Assembly (NCBI GenBank): GCA_031282905.1
Contig: JAITCV010000013.1
Location: 1-6,282 of the forward strand
Direction of reading: 5' to 3'
Origin: Azoarcus sp.
GTDB lineage: Bacteria; Pseudomonadota; Gammaproteobacteria; Burkholderiales; Rhodocyclaceae
DNA length: 6,282 nt
Shown here: one piece after another, positions 1 through 6,104 of the stretch
Layout of the letters: every line of letters begins with the position of its first letter
How positions within the stretch are numbered: position 1 is the first letter of the stretch
The notes under the pieces: generated by a model
Told to the model about the DNA's origin: nothing
Databases searched by the model: none
Seen by the model: the letters and a program-made list of their open reading frames with translations, nothing else
Program-made: the position numbers and the translations under genes

Positions 1-219
1 GATGTCAGCCATTGCCTTGCCCCCTTCGCCTTGCCGCAATACACCCTGCATCAACACGCGGACCTTGGCTTGACGCTGCGCGCGCGCGTGCTGGATCAGG
101 AAGCCCGCCTCGCCGCCGCTTTGCGAAAACTGTTCGGGGATGCCATCCGGATCGAAATGGCGTCCTTGCCCATGGGCGACAAGCTCATCCAATACACGAG
201 CGATGTGCCGCAGCCATGA
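1..219 (+). CDS. C-terminal fragment, probable adenylate-forming (PaaK/F390-synthetase-like) enzyme
   Basis: The frame is open from the first base of the window to a TGA at 217-219, giving 72 visible residues; the true start lies to the left. The TTG at 31 is only an internal codon, because the frame is open upstream of it. Codons end mostly in G or C, like the clear genes here, and the stop lies 12 nt from the convergent stop of the next gene, both consistent with a real gene end. The tail contains a segment reading YTLHQHADLGLTLRARVL, then an Ala/Leu/Arg-rich helix (ALRKLFGDA), and closes with GDKLIQYTSD. A terminal G-x-K-x-x-Q-Y motif following a small alpha/beta subdomain is how many AMP-dependent ligases of the phenylacetate-CoA ligase/coenzyme F390 synthetase type end, with the lysine near the adenylate. 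That identification rests on resemblance of a short tail and is tentative; the coding call itself is firmer. Confidence 0.6.
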   Translation, partial: DVSHCLAPFALPQYTLHQHADLGLTLRARVLDQEARLAAALRKLFGDAIRIEMASLPMGDKLIQYTSDVPQP

Positions 220-237
220 AACTGAATTCCTTCAGTT
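220..237. terminator. Hairpin between convergent genes, possible bidirectional terminator
   Basis: AACTGAA (220-226) and TTCAGTT (231-237) form a perfect 7-bp inverted repeat around a TTCC loop. It begins one base after the end of the plus-strand stop (217-219) and contains the minus-strand stop (232-234) in its right arm. The position suits a shared terminator for the two converging genes. Against this, the stem is AT-rich and there is no convincing run of T on either side, so intrinsic termination would be weak. Confidence 0.35.
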
Positions 238-1008
238 GGAGCTCGTCAGGAGCGAGGTCGGCAAATCAGCGCAGACCACGCAGCGCGGGTCCTTGCCAAA
301 GCTCACGCTGCGCCATTCCATCGTCAATCCATCGAGCAGCAGCAGACGCCCGGTCAGGGGGGCGCCGATGCCGCAGATCAGCTTCAATGCCTCGGCAGCC
401 TGCATGGCGCCGATGATGCCTGTCAGCGGCGCGAAGATGCCGACCACCGCGCAACGCATTTCCTCGACGTTCTCTCCTTCGGGGAACAGACAGTGATAAC
501 AGGGAGAATCCGCCCGCCGCGGATCGAAGACCGAAATCTGGCCGCTGAAGCGGACCGCCGCGCCCGAGACCAAGGGAATACGATGTTTGACGCAGGCACG
601 ATTGACGGCATCGCGCGTCTTGAAATTGTCACAGCAATCAAGCACCACATCGACATCGGCAATCAAGGCGGCCAGCCGCTCTCCGCTCAGGCGTTCGACG
701 ATGGGCACGACGGTGACTTCCGGATTGGCGCTCGCCAGGGCGGCCTGGCCCGACAGCGCCTTCGTCTGTCCGACGCGGTCTTGCGTGTGCAGAATCTGCC
801 GTTGCAGGTTGGTGATGTCTACCGTGTCGCCATCGGCCAGGGTAATCCTGCCGACGCCCGCGGAGGCAAGGTACAGGGCCGCAGGCGATCCAAGGCCACC
901 AGCCCCGATGATCAATACATGCGCGGCCATGATGCGCGCCTGGCCTTCTATACCAATAGGGTCAAGCAGGATATGCCGACTATAACGGAGAAGTTGTTCG
1001 TCGTTCAT
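232..1008 (-). CDS. moeB: MoeB/ThiF-family adenylyltransferase (sulfur-carrier activating, E1-like)
   Basis: This 258-residue protein has the full length and motif order of MoeB. In molybdenum-cofactor synthesis MoeB adenylates the C-terminal glycine of MoaD, using ATP in the cytoplasm; ThiF does the same to ThiS in thiamine synthesis. Visible motifs: the N-terminal RYSRHILL (8-15); the nucleotide loop GAGGLGSPAALYLASAG (35-51); the acidic strand DGDTVDITNLQRQ (59-71) with Arg70; Lys83; the DNFKTR loop (127-132) whose aspartate is the expected magnesium ligand; two zinc pairs, Cys170/Cys173 and Cys243/Cys246; and Cys186 just before the GIFAPLTGIIG helix, where the family's mobile cysteine lies. 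There is no fused rhodanese domain, so it is the short MoeB/ThiF form rather than the MOCS3/MoeZ form. The ATG at 1006-1008 gives the standard N-terminus, but no clear Shine-Dalgarno is seen. No moaD, moaE, thiS or thiG is in the window, so MoeB and ThiF cannot be told apart by context; MoeB is favoured on length and overall wording. Confidence 0.93.
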   Translation of the reverse strand: MNDEQLLRYSRHILLDPIGIEGQARIMAAHVLIIGAGGLGSPAALYLASAGVGRITLADGDTVDITNLQRQILHTQDRVGQTKALSGQAALASANPEVTVVPIVERLSGERLAALIADVDVVLDCCDNFKTRDAVNRACVKHRIPLVSGAAVRFSGQISVFDPRRADSPCYHCLFPEGENVEEMRCAVVGIFAPLTGIIGAMQAAEALKLICGIGAPLTGRLLLLDGLTMEWRSVSFGKDPRCVVCADLPTSLLTSSN

Positions 1009-1118
1009 GAAATGGAGATGGGAAAACGGACCGCGGACAGTACAACAGACCGATGCGCATCATATCAGGGGAGCCGCCAGCCGCTCGATGACTGTTTCTT
1101 TTCCCTGATTCCATTTCC
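1009..1118. repeat. Imperfect inverted repeat flanking the moeB upstream region
   Basis: The left arm at 1009-1026 (GAAATGGA, then GGGAAAA) is matched by the reverse complement of 1099-1117 (GAAATGGA, then GGGAAAA), with a short mismatched stretch in the middle of each arm. About 70 nt, including the candidate -10, lie between the arms. It could fold in the 5' leader or be two divergent sites for one regulator; it may also be chance. Confidence 0.3.
1059..1067 (-). promoter_or_regulatory. Candidate extended -10 promoter for the moeB-like gene
   Basis: Read on the minus strand this site is TGATATGAT: an extended -10 (TGn) followed by TATGAT, a 5 of 6 match to TATAAT. It lies 50 nt upstream of the ATG at 1008, inside the 222-nt gap behind the ABC transporter gene. 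No good -35 hexamer sits 16-18 nt upstream, which an extended -10 can tolerate. It supports separate transcription of the moeB-like gene, but rests on a short motif alone. Confidence 0.3.
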
Positions 1119-1230
1119 AGATCATCGGTGACTTTGTCGACTTCGCCTGTCGTCGGCTCGTTTCCTGTCCCCGGGCACTGCATCACAACATGGATGCGCG
1201 ACCGACATCGCATCGATCCGCCATGACCAT

Positions 1231-3183
1231 CTATGCCACATGAACAACCGCCGCGTCGGCGCATATCCCGTCCTCGGCCGCCTGGGCATCCCGGCGCGGC
1301 GCTTCGCCTCCGGGGTCGTCGCCCGGCGTGGTGGGGAAAATCGGCGTGGGCGCCGCCGCGCTCACCGGCAGATCGTCATCGGACAGAAAGCCCCCCGCCT
1401 GACCGGACCACAGGCGATGATACACGCCACCCAGGGCGAGCAAGCCGGCGTGCTTGCCGTCTTCGACGATGCGGCCCTGATCGAACACCAGGATGCGATC
1501 GAGATGAGCGATCGTGGAGAGCCGGTGCGCGATGACGATCACCGTCTTGTCGCGCATGACTTCGTCCATCGTTTCCTGGATCGCCTTTTCGGTGACCGAA
1601 TCCAGGCTCGCGGTTGCTTCATCGAGGATCAGGATCGGCGCGTTTTTCAAGATCACCCGCGCGATGGCGATGCGCTGGCGCTGCCCGCCGGAGAGCTTCA
1701 CCCCGCGCTCGCCCACCATGGACCGATATCCCTCGTCCATCTGGGAGATGAACTCGTGGGCGTGGGCCTTGCGCGCAGCCTCGACCACCTCCTCGTCGCT
1801 TGCCTCCATGCGTCCGTAGCGGATGTTTTCCAACAAACTGCGATGGAACAAGCTGGGGTCTTGCGGAATCAGGCCGATCTGGGCGTGCAGGCTTTCTTGG
1901 TGCATCAGGCGGATATCCTGGCCGTCGACGAGGATGCGCCCTTGCTGGGGATCATAGAGACGCAGCAACAGGTTTACGAAACTGGACTTGCCGGAGCCGG
2001 AAAACCCGACCAGTCCGACGCGCTGCCCGGCGGGGATGCGCAGGTTCAGCTCGTTGAAAATGCGCTGGCCCTCGCCGTAGCCGAACCCCACGCCGGAGAA
2101 TTCGATCTCGCCGCGCAGGATGACAGCGGGCTTGGCTTCCGGCGCGTCCACCACTTCGTGCGGGCGGATGAGGACATGCACGCCGTTATGGACGTTGCCG
2201 ATGAATTCGAAGAAATCCAGGAAGCGGCGGCTCAGATTGCGCGCCTCGTTGATGATGTGCAGCGCCAGGCCGGTGGCGAGCACGAATTCGGCCACGCCGA
2301 TCCGCCCCTGCCCCCAGAGCTCGAGCGAATACCACAGGATGCCGATCTTGAGCACGGCGGCGGCGCAGAACTGGAACCATCTTACCCGTTCCGAATACCA
2401 CATCGCGCGCCGCACCGCTTTCAGTTCAATGGTGAGTTGCTCATCGAGATAGGCGCGTTCGAAGCCGAGGCGGGCGAACAGGCGCGCGGAAAAGAGATTC
2501 GTCACCGAATCCACCAGCTTGCCCGTGGTGGCGCTGCGCGCCGCGGCGCTTTTGACCGCGTAAGGTCGACAACGCATCGCCAGCCACCAGGACAGAAAGA
2601 CGAAAACCACGGCCCAGGCGAACACGAAGAGCGCAAGGTGCGTATGGGCCTGGAACAGCAGCGCGATCGAGACGCCAAAGACGATGAACACCGGCCAGAA
2701 ATCGAAGAGGATGGCCCATGAAATCTGGTTGACCGCGACCGAGGTTTCGCTGATGCGATGAGCCAGGGCGCCCGCGAAATTGTCACTCAGGTAGCGATGG
2801 GAGTGTTGCTGGAGCCAGGCATAAAGCGCGCGGGTAACCGCCTGCCGCTGCACGGGCGCGAAATAGAACTGGAGCGCGCCGGAGGCGCGGCTGAGCACGA
2901 CTTCGCCCAAGGCCAGGGCGATGAAAAAAATGAGCGGCGTGCGCAGCGTCCCGATCCAGTCGCCGTCAAAGTGGTCGCCGAGTTGGGTGACGTGACGGAT
3001 GATTTCGGCGATGGCATAGGGCAACAGGATGCCGCAAGCCGCGTGACCGCTTTCCAGCGCGAACATGCTGAAATACCAGGCGAAGCGCTCGCGGACGAAA
3101 TGCAACACGAAAAACAGCGGCGAAGCGGGCAAATCCGGCGCTTGGGGGGAGCGCTGGCCAATGGGAAAGGCGGAAGATTTCAT
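1231..3183 (-). CDS. ABC exporter half-transporter (fused permease and ATPase)
   Basis: This 650-residue protein is a complete half-transporter: an exporter-type membrane domain (about residues 1-340) followed by a nucleotide-binding domain (about 355-600). Such proteins dimerise in the inner membrane and export lipids, drugs, peptides or other compounds using ATP. Hydrophobic stretches suggest about six membrane helices, near 35-62, 82-106, 156-178, 182-204, 268-290 and 296-314. The ATPase has an aromatic A-loop (Tyr369), Walker A GFSGSGKS (393-400), Q-loop Gln441 in IPQDPSLF, signature LSGGQ (497-501), Walker B ILILDE (517-522), D-loop SLD (526-528) and H-loop His553, so both ATP sites of a homodimer should be intact. 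After the ATPase comes an odd Pro/Ala/Asp-rich tail (601-650). The ATG at 3181-3183 is the only start that keeps the first helix; its Shine-Dalgarno is weak. The gene has a 495-nt gap upstream and 222 nt downstream, so it may be transcribed alone. The substrate cannot be told: MsbA-like, multidrug and peptide exporters share these motifs. Confidence 0.95.
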   Translation of the reverse strand: MKSSAFPIGQRSPQAPDLPASPLFFVLHFVRERFAWYFSMFALESGHAACGILLPYAIAEIIRHVTQLGDHFDGDWIGTLRTPLIFFIALALGEVVLSRASGALQFYFAPVQRQAVTRALYAWLQQHSHRYLSDNFAGALAHRISETSVAVNQISWAILFDFWPVFIVFGVSIALLFQAHTHLALFVFAWAVVFVFLSWWLAMRCRPYAVKSAAARSATTGKLVDSVTNLFSARLFARLGFERAYLDEQLTIELKAVRRAMWYSERVRWFQFCAAAVLKIGILWYSLELWGQGRIGVAEFVLATGLALHIINEARNLSRRFLDFFEFIGNVHNGVHVLIRPHEVVDAPEAKPAVILRGEIEFSGVGFGYGEGQRIFNELNLRIPAGQRVGLVGFSGSGKSSFVNLLLRLYDPQQGRILVDGQDIRLMHQESLHAQIGLIPQDPSLFHRSLLENIRYGRMEASDEEVVEAARKAHAHEFISQMDEGYRSMVGERGVKLSGGQRQRIAIARVILKNAPILILDEATASLDSVTEKAIQETMDEVMRDKTVIVIAHRLSTIAHLDRILVFDQGRIVEDGKHAGLLALGGVYHRLWSGQAGGFLSDDDLPVSAAAPTPIFPTTPGDDPGGEAPRRDAQAAEDGICADAAVVHVA

Positions 3184-3678
3184 GTTTCAAGGCAGTCGGT
3201 TACCGGCGGTAGCGCCGCCGCGAATTGATTCGAAAAACGCAATTGGCCGCGGCATTCGTCATCCGTGGCCCCCGGGACATGACAACCGTGCCGCAAACCC
3301 GGAATGATGCAGACAAAATCATACGGCCTTGTTGCCCAGTGGATGAGCCGATATGTGAAGCAAATTGCAAACCACGCGCCGGATGAGCAAACCAGGGCGC
3401 GTTGGCGCGGCAACCGTATCGTTTCGAGGTTGCTGCGAGGGGAATCACTCCCGTGCGATATCTTCACGAAGGATCGAGGCGTGACAACACGGCGAATACT
3501 TGCCACAGGCATCGAAACCCAGAGGGGCTGCATATATTCGACATCCTGAAGCGCGCGGGATTTTCCGCTTGCTTCAGGAGCTTGGATTTGCCCTGTTTCC
3601 AGTGCGAGGCCCGGTGTAACCGTAAGCGTTTGGTGTTGCCGCAATGAATGGCCGAAGGGAATGCGCTTTCTGCTTCTT
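3184..3678. other. Intergenic region between the flavoprotein and ABC transporter genes
   Basis: This 495-nt stretch has no convincing gene. Several frames stay open for 80 codons or more on both strands, but their translations show no recognisable motif, no consistent third-position G/C preference and no good ribosome sites. Structure that can be seen: the strong hairpin at 3544-3579; a 7-bp inverted repeat ACGCGCC/GGCGCGT at 3374-3380 and 3396-3402; and a 5-bp GGCGG/CCGCC hairpin at 3205-3219, 22 nt upstream of the ABC start codon, which may influence translation. A minus-strand TATGAT at 3318-3323 is a possible -10 for the ABC gene, but no fitting -35 accompanies it. Confidence 0.6.
3544..3579. 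repeat. Strong hairpin about 100 nt past the flavoprotein stop
   Basis: TCCTGAAGC (3544-3552) and GCTTCAGGA (3571-3579) pair perfectly over 9 bp. After a 2x2 mismatch, GCGG (3555-3558) pairs with CCGC (3565-3568) around a 6-nt loop. Transcription of the ferredoxin-flavoprotein unit would run into it from the right. A stem this stable, placed 3' of the unit, could mark the transcript end or protect it from exonucleases. Neither side carries the T-run of a standard intrinsic terminator, so the role is open. Confidence 0.55.
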
Positions 3679-5328
3679 TTACGCAGCCACAGCCAGGGGC
3701 GACGTATGCACGGGTTCCCGCCGCCAGCGTATCCGATCCAGCCCGTCGATGACGATGCGATCGCATTGCGCCGGATCGATGCCCGGGACTTCCCGCAAAC
3801 GGTGCAGACCGCGCGTCTCGGTACGCTGGGACGCGGCGCGGTACAGCCACCTCGCCCCGGCGAGGATGGCGGCGGTTTCTCGCGTCTCCACGACTTCACG
3901 CACATCGCCGCCGAGCAGACTGTCGCCGTATTGCGTCCAGATGCGGTCGAGGGTGTGGAGCGAGGCGGCAATTCCGTTCAGGCTGCGAAAAACGTTTTTT
4001 TCTATCGGCAGCACTTCGGCTTGCACCGCGTGTCTCAATTCCCTGACTTCTTCAATGGGACGAACGCTGCCGGCAGCGCGCAGACCGATACGCCCCAAGC
4101 CAATGGCCGGACGGCGGCGCGCCTCGTCCCCGCCGTCGGCGGCGAAGGCGCTTGCCGCCGCGCCTGCCCATTCGCCCGAAGCCAGGCACCATGCCACCGC
4201 CGGGCCAGCGCCGCTCATCTGGGCACCGGTCATGTGGGTACGATCGGTCACGTCGCCGACCGCATACAGCCCCGGCACGCCCGTCGCACCCTCGGCGCTC
4301 ACCGCCAAACCGCCCACCCCGCGCACATGGCCTTCATAAAACAATTTCAATGGGAATTTTTCCTTGAAAGGATCGATTCCGGCGCGATCGAAAAACTGGA
4401 ACAAACTCACGACACGGCGCGCGGATTGTGACATCTCCGGACGTCCGCGATTGATGATGGCATAAGCGCCGCCTGTCTCCATGATCGCCCGCGCCACATC
4501 CGGCACCGCGCCCCAGCCGTTGCCCGGCAATTCACGCCCAATGGCATCATAAAAAGTAGCGCTGCCGTACCAGAAGCCCTTGGTCGTTTGGCTACCGGCG
4601 GGTGAGATGCCATAGTGGCCGCTGAACTCCATGCCGACGAGGCTGGCCCCTGCCTCGACGCCAAAAAGATGCCCGTCGCCAACGATGCCGTTGGTTCCCA
4701 TTGCTCCCGAACGAAAAGCATTGCCGCCCGTCGCCAGGATGACGGCTCCGGCGCGCACGGCCCAGCTTTCCCGGTTCTGGCGATTGACCCCGGCAGCGCC
4801 GGTGATGACGCCGTCGCTACTCAGCAATTCCAGCGCCGGACTGTGATCGAGGATGCGCACCCCGGCCTTGAGCAGGGCGACCCGCAGGAAATGCATCGAA
4901 TATGGACCATCGAAACTGGTCAGGCGCGGCAAGGCCGAGACATTGCCGAACGGATTCCAACGCACGGCGTTGGTCTGGAAACCCATCTCTTTCAGGCGCA
5001 AGCCGATGCGATAGGCTTCGTCATAGACGCGGCGCACCACATCGAGATCGTCCAGACCGGCGGCAGTGGCCGTCCGGGCACGCACCGTTTTCTCGTTGTA
5101 TTCGGGGTCGTCCGGCAAGGTGTGCGAGCCGCCAACGGTTGCGGCGGCGACCACCCCGGCTGTGCCGACGTAGCCTTTTTCAGCCAGGATCACACTGGCT
5201 CCGGCGCGGCGCGCGGCCAATGCCGCCCAAGCGCCGGCAATGCTGCCGCCGATGACAAGAACATCGGTCGTGAGATGGATGTGGTGGCTGTCGCTGTCGA
5301 CTGTTTCCTGCTGCGGATAAAAACTCAT
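3679..5328 (-). CDS. FAD-dependent oxidoreductase, SdhA/FrdA/AprA superfamily (AprA-like)
   Basis: This 549-residue cytoplasmic flavoprotein has the two-part FAD site of the fumarate reductase superfamily: an N-terminal dinucleotide fold VLVIGGSIAGAWAAL (23-37) ending in Glu50, then ATGGNAF (199-205), GTNGIVGDGH (211-220) and MEF (233-235), and the C-terminal FAD segment GLYAVGDV (353-360) with SGAGPAVAWCLASGEWAG. A helical C-terminal domain carries TETRGLHRLREVPG (503-516), as in SdhA, FrdA and AprA. Two things set it apart. Where SdhA/FrdA have a covalent-FAD histidine (RSHT...GG), this reads TAGVVAAATVGG (56-67). Where they have HPTG followed by RGEGG, this reads HYGISP and later GFWYGSATFYDAIGREL. 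The second stretch recalls AprA more than FrdA (from memory of AprA, not an alignment). The ATG at 5326-5328 is chosen because AGGAAA lies 7 nt upstream and the FAD fold starts soon after; a start at 5427 would add 33 unconserved residues. The ferredoxin gene directly upstream probably supplies its electron-transfer subunit. Substrate unknown. Confidence 0.9.
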   Translation of the reverse strand: MSFYPQQETVDSDSHHIHLTTDVLVIGGSIAGAWAALAARRAGASVILAEKGYVGTAGVVAAATVGGSHTLPDDPEYNEKTVRARTATAAGLDDLDVVRRVYDEAYRIGLRLKEMGFQTNAVRWNPFGNVSALPRLTSFDGPYSMHFLRVALLKAGVRILDHSPALELLSSDGVITGAAGVNRQNRESWAVRAGAVILATGGNAFRSGAMGTNGIVGDGHLFGVEAGASLVGMEFSGHYGISPAGSQTTKGFWYGSATFYDAIGRELPGNGWGAVPDVARAIMETGGAYAIINRGRPEMSQSARRVVSLFQFFDRAGIDPFKEKFPLKLFYEGHVRGVGGLAVSAEGATGVPGLYAVGDVTDRTHMTGAQMSGAGPAVAWCLASGEWAGAAASAFAADGGDEARRRPAIGLGRIGLRAAGSVRPIEEVRELRHAVQAEVLPIEKNVFRSLNGIAASLHTLDRIWTQYGDSLLGGDVREVVETRETAAILAGARWLYRAASQRTETRGLHRLREVPGIDPAQCDRIVIDGLDRIRWRREPVHTSPLAVAA

Positions 5329-5335
5329 GATGTCG

Positions 5336-5341
5336 TTTCCT
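5336..5341 (-). promoter_or_regulatory. Ribosome binding site of the flavoprotein gene
   Basis: The minus strand reads AGGAAA here, seven bases before the ATG at 5328. It fixes the start of the flavoprotein at 5328 rather than the in-frame ATG at 5427, which would lie within the tandem repeat just after the ferredoxin gene. Confidence 0.6.
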
Positions 5342-5417
5342 GTCGCGTGTAATGTGTATTTGCCGTTCCTTGCCCCCCCCGTTTCGCAGGTCGGGCACGC
5401 CGGGCATTTGGGTGGCA

Positions 5418-5454
5418 CCAGGGGCACTCAGGGGGCCAGGGGCGTACTCAGGGG
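5418..5454. repeat. Tandem near-duplicate of 18-19 bp spanning the ferredoxin stop codon
   Basis: On the plus strand CCAGGGGCACTCAGGGGG (5418-5435) is followed at once by CCAGGGGCGTACTCAGGGG (5436-5454). The copies differ mainly by an inserted GT. The ferredoxin stop (5448-5450) lies in the right-hand copy, and the left-hand copy has the same TGA at 5428-5430. This looks like a small slippage duplication of the gene's 3' end. Confidence 0.65.
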
Positions 5455-5735
5455 CGCTGCGGCACGGGTGCCCAGCCGGAATTGCGCACGTAACTGCCGA
5501 TGAAGCCCCGCGCTGCCAGTTCGGTGGCCGACAGGGCCGGATCGGGCACGGAATACGGCGAGACGTAAAGCGCATTGACCGGACAGTAGACTTCGCACAG
5601 GAAACAGGTATGGCATTCGTCCCGGCGGGCAATCACCGGCAATTCGCCGGGAAGGCTGTCGAAGACTTCGTTCGGACATGCCTTCACGCATTTGTCACAG
5701 CGGATGCAGCGATCTTCGAGAATCAATTCGATCAT
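5448..5735 (-). CDS. 2x[4Fe-4S] ferredoxin, probable AprB-like partner of the flavoprotein
   Basis: This 95-residue protein carries two classical cluster motifs: Cys10, Cys13, Cys16, Cys20-Pro (CIRCDKCVKACP) and Cys41, Cys44, Cys47, Cys51-Pro (CHTCFLCEVYCP). Together they should hold two [4Fe-4S] clusters and pass electrons to or from the flavoprotein encoded next. The second motif runs into NALYVSPYS, and a tail of about 35 residues without cysteines follows (60-95), which could contact the partner subunit. The order (iron-sulfur gene, then flavoprotein gene) matches aprBA, but the protein is shorter than the roughly 150 residues of AprB. The ATG at 5733-5735 is taken because the first cysteine motif starts 10 residues in; a longer in-frame start at 5843 would add 36 unconserved residues. 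No good Shine-Dalgarno precedes it. A generic bacterial dicluster ferredoxin remains possible, but pairing with the flavoprotein is strongly suggested by position. Confidence 0.93.
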   Translation of the reverse strand: MIELILEDRCIRCDKCVKACPNEVFDSLPGELPVIARRDECHTCFLCEVYCPVNALYVSPYSVPDPALSATELAARGFIGSYVRNSGWAPVPQRP

Positions 5736-5884
5736 GACTGGTCCATGGCGAGTGTCGCCATCTCGTTTGCGCCATGTTGGAAACAGCCGGAATGGCCTTT
5801 CTGCAAGCATGGCTCCATAGATGCAAAGCAAAAACAGTACCATGGTCGAAGATCAATCACTTGCGACAAAAGATGATGGCGACA

Positions 5885-5931
5885 CAGCAATATTGCTGGA
5901 TTCGCTGCGGCAAATGCAGCAAATGTGCTGC
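5885..5931. promoter_or_regulatory. Palindrome and competing-hairpin cluster upstream of the ferredoxin gene
   Basis: CAGCAATATTGCTG (5885-5898) is a perfect 14-bp palindrome. Immediately to its right, GCAGC at 5916-5920 can pair either with GCTGC at 5904-5908 or, as GCAGCA, with TGCTGC at 5926-5931 (loop AATG). The cluster lies 150-196 nt upstream of the ferredoxin ATG. The palindrome has the shape of a site for a dimeric regulator; the alternative stems could act in a leader RNA. No regulator family is assigned. Confidence 0.4.
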
Positions 5932-6060
5932 GCACAGAACACCCCGTACCCCCCGCCTCGGGACGGTCGGGAAACAGGAACAGCAAATATCCCGCTGCGC
6001 ATGATGGAAACCCAAGCTTTCTCCCCGCAGGGGCAAAACAGGGGTTTTCCTGTCTTGATT

Positions 6061-6103
6061 GAGCGCGAAAGAAAAACGGGTTGTCGGAGTTTCCTTCTCG
6101 CTC
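6061..6103 (-). repeat. Long imperfect hairpin downstream of hpnE
   Basis: The minus-strand arm GAGCGAGAAGGAAA (6103-6090) pairs with the arm at 6074-6061 over 14 positions: 12 Watson-Crick pairs, one G-U and one A-G mismatch, around a 15-nt loop. It pairs better in a minus-strand RNA than in a plus-strand one, fitting a role in the hpnE transcript, just after the T-run of the first hairpin. Confidence 0.5.
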
Positions 6104-6104
6104 G

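Noticed and set aside
493..1131. A 212-codon plus-strand frame over the moeB-like gene
   Set aside because: Antisense to a protein with complete MoeB motifs; no independent support.
1240..2721. A 493-codon plus-strand open frame opposite the ABC transporter gene
   Set aside because: It is fully antisense to a protein with all ABC motifs; its translation has no recognisable motif. Long antisense frames are common in GC-rich genes.
3304..3647. Two overlapping 81-codon plus-strand frames in the intergenic gap
   Set aside because: No motif, no ribosome site of note, and two different frames open over the same bases; treated as chance.
3180..3971. A 263-codon minus-strand frame ending in ATGA at the ABC start
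   Set aside because: Its first part is an out-of-frame reading of the flavoprotein gene and the rest crosses the intergenic hairpin; no motif or codon preference supports it.
4615..5352. A 245-codon plus-strand frame opposite the flavoprotein
   Set aside because: Antisense shadow; the minus strand encodes clear FAD-binding motifs here.
5329..5427. N-terminal extension of the flavoprotein from ATG 5427, containing a CPACPTC sequence that suggests a metal site
   Set aside because: The extension lies in the repeat- and G8-containing spacer, lacks a ribosome site, and the ATG at 5328 has one. The cysteines are probably accidental.
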